Shown here: piece by piece, positions 1 through 11,361 of the stretch
How the letters are laid out: the number at the start of each line of letters is the position of its first letter
Position numbering within the stretch: position 1 is the first letter of the stretch
Assembly: GCA_964036155.1 (NCBI GenBank)
Contig: OZ038422.1
Coordinates: forward strand, 61,713,201 to 61,777,200
Source: Diploscapter coronatus
Taxonomy: Eukaryota > Nematoda > Chromadorea > Rhabditida > Rhabditidae
DNA: 64,000 nucleotides
Direction of reading: 5' to 3'
The notes under the pieces: model-generated
Database searches by the model: none
What the model was told of the DNA's origin: nothing
Seen by the model: the letters and a program-made list of their open reading frames with translations, nothing else
Made by a program: the position numbers and the translations under genes

Positions 1-1728
1 TAAAGTTGGTATTATAATAACCTTGGCTAATCTTAGCGTATGCATATAATTGAAACATACTTAATCACGATTAAATACCTAGTATTTTCAGTATGAAAAT
101 ACCTTCTACTCGTTGTCTCTTTCTCTGCCTGCCATTGTCATGTTCATTCTTTCACAGGAAATGCATTAGAGCTCCCCATATCTAAAATTGTCTCGTTCTC
201 TCTCTACATTTGACTGTTTCACCCAAATTCTCCATGTTTTCGTCTCGCAATTTCGAACATTCTCTCGCGTATATTTTCTTCACACTTCATGGATTCTATG
301 GGTTGTTCGTTCAGGTTTCTGAGTCCTGAAAATTTTTTAAATTTTTACTCTTTTTTTCGATTCGGATAAGTATTCATGTAGTGACGTAACACTTGCTTAT
401 TATACGCTAAACTTAGCTAACTTAACATTAAAATATAATTTAATTAATATCTTTTTTAGTTGATTTAAATTTAGACCAAGATTTAACATATAATGACTCA
501 GAAACTCTAGTTTTTAATATATTATTTGACTAATCTAGCATTTAGGTATATTTGAATTAATATCTTAATTGGTTTAAATTTAGAACGCTAATATTTAATC
601 CTTATCCTAATCTGAAAATTTATGAATTGGAACACAATTTTTCATCTTCGCTCCAAAATCCTTTTTTCCGTGATGATTGATTATCGCTAAAATTCACGTT
701 TAAGTCATTTTAAAGCCCCGCCCATTTCCGGATTAAAGAGTTGCAAAAAAAAAACCGCCAGTGGTTTTTCGAATAAGGGTATAATTTTTGCAGGGTTGAA
801 AATTCTATTTTTCAGTCCTCTAACCTTGTCAAAGGGCGTATTTGAATAGCGCTTTCAAGTATGAATTGTTAAATTATCGGGTAAGGTTTTAACATCGACT
901 TTACACTTCCCCTTTCATGTTTCAAGATATAAAGCAAAAGCGCTTCCGTATTACCTTGTATTTTGAAACTTTCTACCTTTGTTTTGTTGAACTTCTAAAG
1001 AAGATCTTTCAACCTTCGCCACTTGTTTTACTCTTGAAACTATTTTTAAGTTGTAATAACGTAGCCTATCATTGGACAATTCTGAATTAAACTCGCTTTA
1101 TACTTTCGTTAATTAATATCTATTCAGAATACCTCGAAATCCTCGTCCCTCTAGAATCAAACCTCAAATTTTGTGGTGAAGTGAGAATGTTCCACGCTGA
1201 ACAGGGCAAGCTCCAGGGGGCGTTTTGTTATTTTTGCAAAATTTAACCACCGCCGGCATTTCTCGACTTGTTCAACCGAAATAACATAGGAGAAATAGTC
1301 GATGCGAAAAAATCGACTCGACCAGTGAAAACGTCGGTCGATTTTGAAAACTTTAGACCCTTAACTGAATGAAATCATAAACTATTCTCGAAAAAACGAT
1401 AAAGGCGAAAATTCAATCGACTCGATTAAATTGCGAACGCTCCAATACATAGTTTTTTAAACATTTTTCTTATAATTTGATCTTAAAAGACGTATTTTGT
1501 TTCCAGCAATATCTCAGCATTTTTTCATGTAACTGAATCGTTCTGTGTATAGTTTCATCGTATTTTCTCATAACTTTCTATATTGATGCTGCAATTAGAA
1601 ATGCTATTTTCATTCATCTGAGTCTAAATTGTTTCTTTTCATTTATTATTTCGTTCTCCTGAATCCGCAGTATATTTTATGCATCTTTCGATTTTTTTTC
1701 GCAAATTTAAGATTCAACGATTTAGATA
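1..1728. other. Intergenic region upstream of the GPCR gene
   Basis: No coding sequence could be supported on either strand. The stretch is AT-rich with CT-rich patches (180-270). A more CpG-containing patch at 1190-1430 carries the motif TCGACTCGA twice. It probably holds the upstream regulatory region of the GPCR starting at 1729. No RNA gene was recognised. Confidence 0.5.
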
Positions 1729-4700
1729 ATGGAATGGGTGGAAGACGACGAGGTTTTGTATGCTGGTTGGACGCAAATTGAGAGGAGGATACCTTTCCAG
1801 GTAATTTCAAAATTATTTATGCCAAAAATTGATAATTTTATGCTTGTACTGAGTTATTTTAATTTATCATCGAGAAATTAGTGCTTGATCCAATGAAAGG
1901 TTAAAAATTTACTTCCAAAACATAGTAGCCTCTAAGTAATTTTAAGGTTGTACGTTTATTTTCTTTCAGTTGTTTGATCTTAACATGAAATATGATTTTA
2001 TTTTTATGCCATGAGACCCAATATTCCACAAAATTTCATTTCTTCTTAGCCATTTTATTTGGCTTAAATAACATAACTTTAATGCGTAATTTGTAGTCGC
2101 TCCAAACTTCTGCATATAATTAGCATTTGATCAATTCCTCATAAATGGGTAGGAGAGAAAAGATTCGTTTATTTCTTTTTCCCTCTCTATTTAACCGCTT
2201 TCTCTCACGGTCTCATTGATAGTCCCTTCTAAGAAGTGGGCGTGGCTATTAGCGGAATGCAATGAGCGCCTCTCTCAATGGGAATTTCACCCCGCGGCGA
2301 AGTGGAGTTGAACTTATTTTGCCTTAAAAGGCCATATTCGGCTCAGTATTTGACCTATCTATTTACACAGTACTAGTCAGTCTGCGCAATACCTATTTTG
2401 TCTGGACTTTACTCTCTAACGTTCAAAATTTATCGATTTTTAAAGGAAAAATATGAACATTGTATGATTTTATATATCTTAAAAATAACTTTTTTTACGA
2501 TTTCCACATCAAATTGATCGTATATCTGTCTATCTATCAAAGAGCGCGTGAGTACGGAAAACGCGTCTTTGTTTATCGAGATATTGACAGTTTTAAAGCA
2601 TAGGATTCAAGAGTGCCTCTTCATCATTGAAATAAGAATGTGAAATTTGATCTTTAGGTCCATTGAAAATTCATGAATTCCTGAAGAATATGTGTTTTAT
2701 ACAAAATTCTCGTTTTTTTCTGGAGCAAACTCGAGTTTTCGGTTGAAAAATTGATTAGGGATTTTTTAAAGGCTCATTTTAGTAATCATAACCAATTAAC
2801 TTAGAGGGGGTTTGAATTAGGATTTTGGGAAAATTTCTGGAGTATCAATATTTGGGTTTTTCTTGAAAGTCTCCATCATGCACTTAAAAATGCGTTAAGA
2901 ATAGAGGGACGTTGAAAACTGAAAACAGCCGCAGGAATTATTCATGGCTCAGTTCATTAGATTGGGGGTCAGAAGCTGTGCTAAGCCACGATCATTTAGG
3001 GCCTTGAGAATTCGAGAATTAGAAATTTGACGCTATTTTAAGACGGTTATTGACAAATATGATGGCTTTGGTTCAATTCAAAATGACGAGTAGAATAAAT
3101 ATGATCACTATGAAGTAATAATGATTAATAAAATATTGTGATATAAAGTCTAAGGGGAAATTTGATCACTTGAATTTCAGGGCTATCGAACTTACGTGGC
3201 ATTAACCTACATCGGCATCAACATCGTCGGCTTTATTGTTAACGGATGGGTTCTATACGTCGTAGCCCCGTTATTATTCGCTCCCGCTGTTAAAGTAACT
3301 AAATTCAAACAGGACCATTCTATAAACTCATATTTTAGGTTCCGAAAAGTATACTGTTCTTCATATTTGCATTATGCGTGGGAGATTTAATGATTATGAT
3401 AGGTAAATTTAAATTTAATTAACATTTTTAAAATTAATATCTTATTTTAGCGATGTTCTTATTAATCATCGAACTGGTGTTGGGTACCTGGCAATTTTCG
3501 GAAATGGTCTGCATTTCATATCTACTAATTGATTCGATGAATAAGTAATTTAAATTTAAAAACTATGATGTTAAATTTAAACTTTAGATTTGTCGCCCCA
3601 ATAATCGTATTTTTAATAAGTCGGACTTGTTACACGACGGTTTGTTTGGACAAGGCTCGAGGAGAAAAGGCGTCGAGTTTGAAAGTAATTTTGAAATTGA
3701 CTTATTTTAAAACTAAATTAAATTTTAGTTGGCCTTAATTCAAGTTCTAGTCGCAATAGGATTACTGTTGTTCCTGCTATGGCCGGTTTTCACTTATTCA
3801 CAGGTAAATAGCAATTAACGTAAATTAATTATGGTTGCCCTTGTGTGTCCGGTAATCCAATTGCAACCCAATTGATAGATTTATTGAGAAGGGCAAATAA
3901 AGTAGACCATTCGCGAATAGGAAGAAAACGAGTAGCTATCGCTCGTCAGGAATACAGGATAGTAGACTGACTAGTCGGGGCAAGAAGGAATAAGGGAGAA
4001 CTAATCAATAATGAGTCAGTCGTTAGAGAACAGAGATCAATACCAAAAAGAGCGGTAAGAGAATGAGCAGTGTCGTTAGGCGGCACTGCTAGGAAAGAGA
4101 GTGGAGAGAAAGGTGAGAGACTATAGAAAGGGAATGAATGGAATAGAGTGAGCCTCTAGCAATTAGATTTGGATAAAATAAACTTATCTATATCTTAAAT
4201 AAATAAATTATATTCAAACCTAGGGAATATTTAATTTTAGGTAATTACATTTTACATCCACCCCAATAACAACACGATGGAAGTTACCGTTATGAAGAAA
4301 TGCGTATTTTACCCGCCTCCACGTATGTTTTATTATAGAAAAAGTAGTTAAATTCAATTTTAAGATGTCGAATTTCGGTTCAATGTAGCTGCTTGTATCA
4401 TTTCTTATGCGATACCATTATTGGGTATTATCTATTGGTACGTATCAGTGCCATTCTTCCTGAAAAGACGAGCGCTAACGACACTAGTTGCTACTAGGTA
4501 TGCTAATTTTAATGATTCTTTTGTTAATTAAATTGATATTTTAGTTCGATGGATGCCGCTCTAAAGAAAGTGATTATGACAGTCCTATTGTTGACGGCAA
4601 TTTACATAGTATGCTGGACACCGTGAGTATATTTCTTTTTATAATAATATTAATTTATGCTAAACTAACATTAATTTAACATCTTTTTGAGGTCATTTTA

Positions 4701-5411
4701 ACATTTATCTTAGGTATTGGATCTCCATGTTCGCTCATCACCTAGTTACCATGCAACGTAAGAGCCGTGAGTTTAAAATTGCTAGTTTTAAAATAATCGA
4801 TTAATTTCAGTGATAATAATCTTCTATTTCATTCACCTATTACCCTATGTTAGCTGCGTAGCCTACCCGTTAATATTCACATTACTCAATCGAGGTATTT
4901 TCAATTTAACTATTAAAGGGACATTTTTTAAAATTTAATTATCTAGGCATCCGAACAGCCCACGCTAGAATTATGAAAGACCAACGAAGGCGGTTTAAAT
5001 CACTAACCGATGATGCGAGTTCAACTTTGAGGACTGTTGTAAAGTATATCCACTTTCAAAATTGCTTAAGTTTGAAATAAATTAAATTTCAGGTCGAAAA
5101 ATAGCGTAGTTCATACTATAAATCGACCTCAAAGATCGTCTTTGATAGAAAATAAACCTAGTAGTCCTGACGAATCAGAATCACCTAAGGTATTAATAGC
5201 TTAAAATTTTATTCTTAAATTATGATATAAAACGCTAATTGATATTATATATACAAGAATTTGGTAATATAATTCATTTTGAAAATGATGGTATTCAAAT
5301 TTAAATGCTCATAAATCATATTAATTTTTTCATAGTTTAAAAATTTCAATTTAGAACATGAGTTCATACGAAATCATGCAAAACTCGACGGAAAACGAAA
5401 CTTTGCTCTAG
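1729..5411 (+). CDS. Rhodopsin-family seven-transmembrane receptor (orphan GPCR)
   Basis: Fourteen exons join in phase: 1729-1800, 3181-3294, 3339-3402, 3451-3544, 3588-3684, 3729-3803, 4241-4322, 4365-4497, 4545-4622, 4714-4766, 4811-4894, 4947-5043, 5093-5189 and 5355-5411. The product has about 360 residues and seven hydrophobic segments. TM6 carries VCWTPYWISMF, the CWxP hallmark of class A receptors. A Cys before TM3 (MVCISYLL) and one in the second extracellular loop (KKCVFYPP) could form the usual disulfide. The DRY position reads ISRTCY and the NPxxY position reads AYPLIF, so both switches are non-canonical. The cytoplasmic tail is Ser/Pro-rich. An acceptor-like TTTAG lies 3 nt before the start codon. 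The family could be a neuropeptide receptor, but the ligand cannot be told from sequence. Confidence 0.8.
3830..4225. repeat. Purine-rich insertion-like block inside GPCR intron 6
   Basis: Intron 3804-4240 is about ten times longer than most neighbouring introns. Its middle is strongly purine-rich, differs in composition from the surrounding AT-rich introns, and ends in AATAAA-like sequence near 4190-4210. It contains a short hairpin with arms AGCAGTG and CACTGCT. This could be a remnant of a mobile element such as an LTR fragment. No target-site duplication or ORF was identified. Confidence 0.25.
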
Positions 5412-6317
5412 GAAAGCTAATAACCTTCTCGGATATCTTGAAATATTTCATATTCCAAGCCTCATCATTACGCATATTGAACTTTTTCTATATATTCTTC
5501 TTGAACATTTTTAGATCTTGAAAAACTTCTGCAAAAATTCAAATCTCTGATCTCCAAATTTCATACAACACATATATTTGACAGCGATTTTCATTACATG
5601 TAATTTATTACGGTTCACCGATTTCTGAAGTATTTAAAATCCGTATTTTGCGCTCAAAGCTTTTTTTCAGGTAATATATTTTACGGGTTTGCAATTTGAG
5701 AATTTTGTATTTATTGTACGTACTTAATTTAATGAAATAATGGCAGTAAATATTTTTTCATGAAAATAAGATTTTATTTTACACTGGAAACCCCGTTTGA
5801 TGATCACTTGGTGATATTGTTCGGAAGCATGACTCCTGAAAGTTCAAAATTCATGAGTTTTTATTTTAAAAAATCATTTTGCTAATTTTCTATCACAAAA
5901 GAGGTTATAATCTCTAAAATTATTGAATTTTCGAAAAGGTAGCACTCTTTTTCTAAAGAAAGGGTACTCTATTAAAATTTTCAAATTAATCAAAAATACT
6001 CCTCTTTTGAAATTAGACCTTACCTCATAAATATCCGAGATCGAGTCGCTATAAGAGAATTTCGAGCTCGAACTTATGGACGAGATCCCCGAAGTGCTGA
6101 ATGTTTGTCGACTCGACCCAATAGTAGCGAATTTCGTCTCCTCGAACGGCTTTTTCGGGGTACGGCTGAAAGCTTTCTTTGCATTAAATTTTAAAATTAC
6201 GTCCCTAAATATCGAATGTATCTAAAATAGACCTTAAAAATTTAGCCTATTTTCAAATTGGCCGATAAGTTTCACTTTTATCTGAAATCGACCCTTAAAC
6301 ATTCGATTTCTAAATTC
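5412..6317. other. Intergenic region between convergent genes
   Basis: About 900 nt separate the stop codons of the GPCR and of the membrane-protein gene on the other strand. It should contain both 3' UTRs. No supported gene, RNA or repeat was seen. TCGACTCGA occurs again near 6108. Confidence 0.5.
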
Positions 6318-7725
6318 TCACCTCTCTCTACAACTTCCAATATACTCCTTAGGGCAAATGTAGATCGGCACCGTCTTGGGAGTCTTCGGGACGAATTTTC
6401 TAAAATTTGACTATTTTTTGAAAAACTCGAAATTTCTTACCGTTTATCCTTCAGATAACAAGCGATCAAAATAATCGTTCCCACAGAAGCGACAACGCTA
6501 ATAACGCCTAATACCATCATGATGCTTTGAAGGGTGTCCTTGGAAATTTCGGATCTTAGAACTTGATCCGCCTGGAAAAATATTTCAATTTTTTTTTTAT
6601 TTCTAAAAATCTATTTAACCTCAGATTTCGACAAACTTGAGCACCACGGGCAAGAATTTTCGTCTTTCCGAATGGTTACTGTTGCATTGAAACAATGACC
6701 GACCAAATGAATGGTTTTCTCTTCTCTTTCCAAAAGGGGTAGTTCATTAAGTTCGGAATTTCTTGCCTAAAATATATAGCTATATAAAAAAGTATGCTTT
6801 AAAAGACAAATTTATGATCTAAATTAATGACTTCTGAAAATTAACGGTATCTCTAACTATACCCTAAATTTATCGTCAAATACTCTGGTGAAGGGGGAAT
6901 GATCGCAGATCCTCAAAAAGCCATAAACCGGGTCATTCGCGGTAAACTGCATAGAAATACTCCAATCCTTAGATGATCCGTACATCCAATAAGAAACCGT
7001 GGAGCGCTTTGTTGCCTAAAGCTTTTTTTTTTTTTTAAATGTTTTATCTAAATTTTATATATCATGTTTTCAAAAAATCGTCTTTTTTCTTTTTAACTTT
7101 GTTGAAATTTACCTCGAAAAACTGCCAGCTAGCGGAACGTCTCTCATGAAACGGTAGCATATTTTCTTGGATCTAAAGATTTCAATAAAATTTCTAAAAA
7201 TCTTTTTTTTTAATTTTAAATCAGACCCTCATTTGCGTGGCACGAATAGGAGAGCAACCTGGGGCTTCGATGCAGGGACGAAATTCGATTTTTTTCAAAT
7301 CGATCGTCATCCAAAGATGCGAATTCACAGGCAAAATATAGACTAGAAAAGTGGGTAAAATATGAAAATATTCAAATTTCATTTTCAGAGAAGATGAAAA
7401 TGAAATAAAGAAAATAGGAATAGTTTCACAGGATCGTCAAAAGTCAAAAGGCGATAAACTTGAGGGACATTCGCATCTAAACAATGGAGCAATTGAGTTG
7501 ACCCTTCGAATGAGGGTATGAAGTTGTGTGAAAACAAAGGTGACTGTGAAATTATAGTAGGAAAATCGCTGCATATTTGAAATTTTGCTGATGGAAGAAA
7601 ACCACGTGCTTCAGTTTTCTATTAAAAATATTTTTGAACAAGGAGATATAATCTCCATTTTAAGTTAGTAGAGGAAAATTTTAACTTGATATAGAGACTT
7701 GAAGGGTAACAATATCTTGAGCCAT
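6318..7725 (-). CDS. Single-pass type I membrane protein of unknown function
   Basis: The 3' exons are firm and join in phase on the minus strand: 7227-7342, 7113-7172, 6863-7015, 6620-6766, 6441-6571 and 6318-6399. The extracellular part has paired cysteines (FRPCIEAPGC, RICDHS, GHCFNATV, SCPWCSS) and one N-glycosylation site (NAT). A TM helix (SIMMVLGVISVVASVGTII) follows, then a short basic tail ending at 6318. The 5' part is less sure. It includes a segment around 7440-7590 and a possible ATG at 7725, and one junction near 7343-7478 is ambiguous. No signal peptide was resolved, so the first exon may be wrong. I do not recognise the family. The gene lies about 150 nt downstream of, and on the same strand as, the repeat-peptide gene, so it may be the second gene of an operon. 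Confidence 0.6.
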
Positions 7726-7877
7726 TTCGACAATTAACGTTTGGTCCAATAGAAATTTTCTCAGGCCAGCTACTTTTAATTTGTTGAATTGAAAAAATCA
7801 ACTTTCTTATGTACGAAGTCTTTATTTTACAACATTTGTAATTCATTCAGATTCAAACGATATGTGTGAGTTTTGGT
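7726..7877 (-). promoter_or_regulatory. Candidate intercistronic region of a two-gene operon
   Basis: On the minus strand an AATAAA signal (7821-7826) lies about 52 nt after the upstream stop codon. The putative start of the next gene follows about 95 nt later, after a U-rich stretch ending in AG. This matches the geometry of nematode SL2-type operons, where a poly(A) site lies roughly 100 nt before a trans-splice acceptor. It is inferred from spacing only, and the downstream start is uncertain. Confidence 0.35.
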
Positions 7878-8859
7878 CTAATTCTGCTCGTTCTGCTCGG
7901 CGGCGTGCTCCTTTCTGATCTGATTGATGTTGGGCTGGTTCTTGAGCCAGGGCTTCACCTGAGTGCCACCCTCCAAAACGCTTTTATCGCCAGCTGAAAT
8001 TTAAATTCTTAACTTTTAAAAGACGGAATTTTAGCCAACAATTTCCCGACAAGGCCTGGCCTTCAGGGGATTGAGGATAAGGAACTCCACCGCCGACTTT
8101 GCCAGACAGCTCTTGACCTCTCTGCGAACCTAAAATTTAGAGAAATTAAATTTGAAATTAGGAAAAGAAAAAAAAAACTTGAAGGCTTAATCTTTAAAGC
8201 GTGAGTCTTATGATTCTAACAAATAAACATATTTTATTTTTTACTATGATAATTGTAAATTCAAGAAACCCTTTTAGCATAATTAAAAATGATCCGATTC
8301 AACGAACTTCCTCGAATGTTCCAAGCTTTTATTTGAATTAAATTGAAAATTAAAAACAAAAAAAACTTTTCTAGCATAATTGAAACAGATCCGCAGGTTC
8401 TCAGACTTACTTGGATGAGGAACTCCACCACCGACTTTGCCAGACAGCTCTTGACCTCTCTGCGAGCCTGAAATTTGGAGAAATTAAATTTGAAATTAGA
8501 AAAAAAAAAAAACTTGAAGGTTTCATCTTTAAAACATGATAAATCTTATGATTCTAGCAAATTTACATATTTTCTTTTACTATGATAATTATAAATTCAA
8601 GAAAACCTTTCAGTATAATTCAAAATGGTCAAATTCAACGAACTTCCTTGAATATTGTTCTTATTCGAATTAAATTGAAAATGAATAACCAAAAAAAATT
8701 CTAGCATAATTGAAACAGATCCTCATTCTCAGACTTACTTGGATGCGGAACGCCGCCGCCGATGTTCTGATGGAGTTCGTCACCTTCAACTGGCATGGCT
8801 TGACTGTACGAGGCTAGAATGAGAACAATCGATGCCGAGACAATCAGTGCGGAACGCAT
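7878..8859 (-). CDS. Small secreted peptide with tandemly duplicated exons
   Basis: Four exons (8739-8859, 8411-8467, 8040-8129, 7878-7993) splice in phase 1 throughout to 127 residues. It starts with a signal peptide (MRSALIVSASIVLILAS) that probably ends near YSQA. The mature part contains the unit SQRGQELSGKVGGGVPHP twice, preceded by a divergent half unit ending GGGVPHPS. A hydrophilic tail rich in Gln, Asn and Lys ends in EQNEQN. There are almost no cysteines, so it is more likely a flexible secreted peptide or a precursor than a folded domain. The repeat is encoded by a duplicated exon with its intron. I do not recognise the family. Confidence 0.75.
8075..8740 (-). repeat. Tandem duplication (two units of about 330 nt) containing an exon and its intron
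   Basis: The segment from about 8075 is repeated from about 8413. The coding parts (8075-8129 and 8413-8467) are nearly identical. The introns also align: both have a poly-A run followed by ACTTGAAGG, then TTATGATTCTA, TACTATGATAATT and TTCAAGAAA, and both approach the upstream exon with CTAGCATAATTGAAACAGATCC. Because non-coding sequence is shared, this is a recent segmental duplication rather than convergent repeat growth. Confidence 0.85.
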
Positions 8860-10747
8860 TGCGGATCAGAACGAGTTAAAAGAAGAACAGGCTAAAAGGA
8901 TGAGAAAATTCTATGATCGGCATTTCTGTTCACTATTCTGGTTTAAGTCCATAATTCGGGAAAAATTTGATTTTAAGTTATAAATATACAAGTTCTTGGA
9001 AAATTCACTAATTCCTCTGATGAAATAGTGTGGTGGGTGGTGAACTTTCAAAGAACCTTTTTTAAAACATGTAAATCTTTTGAATTCCCAAACTTTGGAC
9101 CCTTACCCTCATTATTCCTGATTCTTTTCCTATCTAGTTTGAGTTAGTACGCGCTCCACGATGTTAGTAACAACAGAAAATAATCGCCATATCATGAATT
9201 CCTGTTTCTAAGAAGATATAGAATATCATTGATAAAAATATGCTTTCCGAGCGATATTTTTATGGTCGTTAAAGAGTTCAAGTGTTGAGATTCTCATAAA
9301 ATTCCAAGAAAAGTGGTCTTTTGATAAGAATTATTGTTGATCAAGCAATATTTTATGGAAAAGAGCGCTCTTGAAAATCAAAAGTCGAAAAATTGCAATA
9401 ATTTTGACAAACTGAATGACCTTATCGTCGATACTGATACTTCGTTCATCTATCATCTGCATTCATAGAACTAGGAGAAGTCAAGGTCGAGAAATGAATG
9501 ATAAAATATGAAACTAGAAAAATCGTACTTCAGATAAAACAACCAATGTGGGAATGCGTTTCAATAGGAATTTCTAAAGAAATAAAAATGCTGAAATGTA
9601 TTCCCAATCGTCAATCGAAAATATAAAGTTGAAAAATAATCCAAAACTTGGGATCAACTTCGAAGAGGAAGGAATTTTTGATGGTTTGATAACGAAATCA
9701 AATATTGAATTTCGTTTGGTGGGCTTGCCATTGAAAACTTCAAAATGGGGCTCACTTTTATAGGCAAACAGTTTGATTTTGAGATAGTGAGGACGATAGA
9801 GCGAAAGCTTTGTCAATATATGAAAGGGAAGAAGAAAAATAATGATAAACAAACCTAGAGAGACTGACATTTTAGGAAAGGAGAAAGATAAACTCAAAAA
9901 GTGAAACATAATCACCGCTTGAAGAGAACGCAGAGAAAAAGAGTGATCAAAATAGGCTGACTCACCACGTCATGCATTATATTGCAAGTGTTTGGGGAAG
10001 ATCAGTCGAAAACCGGCTAAAATACACCGAAAGCAAAAAGCCTAGAGTCCCCACACATCAAAGTGCATCACTGTCACGACATTATTAATGACGTATGCGA
10101 TAAAGCATAGGGGCTTAAAATATCCCAGATATCGCACAAACATAGCTCAGATCGTAAATCAACAACTTTAGTTTGATTGATTTATTACTGATCTTGATAA
10201 AAACGGATGACTCATGCATGAATTTCAAAAATTCATGTAAAAAACCGAAATTACTCACTTTTTATCAAATACCCTTTGCTACGTCATGAGTTTATTTCTG
10301 ACTCATGTATTTACAAGGATCCATGATATGTAATAAATTCTGCATTTAAAATGTCCAAATTTTCAGTTTAATATTATATCGGATGTTGCATTATTTTGTA
10401 TCCCGTGATAAGGTGTAATTAGCAAGTCAGGCATATGAAAGGAAAATCGCAAAAGAATAAAGAGGTGACTACGTCAAATATTCGATATATCCCTTGAGAG
10501 AAGGATAGTGATGCTTCAAAAATCCGCCCTTCGTAAGGCTTTATCTTCGTGGTTCTAATCTCCTTTTGATTATCCCTCCCCAGAATCCCTGCTATTTCTT
10601 AGCGTTTCAGATAAATTCCGCACTTCATATATTCATCATTTTTGTGGCCAGACGGCTCCCTTCCGATTTTTGACACGCCATTTTCGCATTTAAACGGCTC
10701 ATTTCCGAGTCAAAACGGCATTATTTTCGGACAAATTTCAGGTCCAC
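8860..10747. other. Divergent intergenic region
   Basis: This separates two divergently transcribed secreted-peptide genes. No gene is supported. A 113-codon minus-strand ORF at 9574-9915 has a signal-like start but nothing else to back it. The notable content is a cluster of bZIP-type motifs at 9958-10476, listed separately. Confidence 0.5.
9958..10476. promoter_or_regulatory. Cluster of AP-1/CRE-type bZIP motifs
   Basis: TGACTCA occurs at 9958-9964, 10208-10214 and 10299-10305. ACGTCA or TGACGT cores occur at 9967-9972, 10089-10094, 10281-10286 and 10471-10476. That is seven sites in about 520 nt of AT-rich DNA. The cluster lies 270-790 nt upstream of the cysteine-rich peptide gene at 10748 and about 1.1-1.6 kb upstream of the repeat-peptide gene at 8859. 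Motif identity is seen; regulatory function is inferred. Confidence 0.4.
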
Positions 10748-11343
10748 ATGAGGCAAATTCTGATTCTGGTGGTTTTATTGATCACCCTCAACTTTGAATG
10801 TCTTCTCGCCAAAGTAGCGCATTTTGGTATCAGACGATCGATTGGCAGTAAGTTACCCTCTATTTCCCACAAAATTTCCAATCTCCCAACTTTTCTCGCT
10901 TCTTATTCGCCTCTTCATTTTCGCGTATCTCTTAGCTAGCGATGCTAAATACGCCAAAATTATTGCAAAGGAGTGCGCGATTATCTTTTCGTGTGTTAGA
11001 AAAGGCAAAACTGGGTTAAAATTTCTTATTTCTCATTCTATTATCAACCTCCCAGAATACTGATTTGATGATAGCTAAGTTTAAATTTATTTTAGATAGT
11101 CACGGTTGTTCGCCATCACATTTACATAATGAATGCTCAATAGACGACGAGAACTGTATGAAACTGGCCTGTACCGACTGTATCATGAAAGATTCTTTCA
11201 ACACTTTTTGTATTTTTTATATTTTTAAATTAAAAATAATCACTTTAAATTTAGCTTTATTTTGTGTCAGACTCACAGCATGTGTATGTTCAACATCTAC
11301 CGACGAAGGCTGCATGGAAAGGATTGAATCAGACTGCTATTAA
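10748..11343 (+). CDS. Small cysteine-rich secreted peptide
   Basis: Exon 1 (10748-10847) gives a strong signal peptide (MRQILILVVLLITLNFECLL). Exon 2 begins at 10936, exon 3 spans 11096-11209 and exon 4 spans 11255-11343. The mature part is Cys-dense: HGCSPSHLHNEC, DDENC, ACTDC, LFC, ACVC, EGC and DC before the stop. The 3' end of exon 2 is ambiguous: the most obvious donors do not keep phase, and a donor near 11000 does. An acceptor-like TTTCAG lies 7 nt before the ATG. The final product is about 120 residues. Cys spacing suggests a disulfide-rich extracellular peptide; no known family is recognised and no toxin assignment is made. Confidence 0.65.
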
Positions 11344-11361
11344 ATCAATTTTCAAATTTAT

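Noticed and set aside
1313..6117. Recurrent TCGACTCGA motif (about 1313, 1418, 6108)
   Set aside because: Three copies in 5 kb without consistent position relative to genes; too little to call a regulatory element.
9574..9915. 113-codon minus-strand ORF with signal-like start
   Set aside because: No splice context, no domain, hydrophobic AT-driven composition; could be chance. Transcript evidence would be needed.
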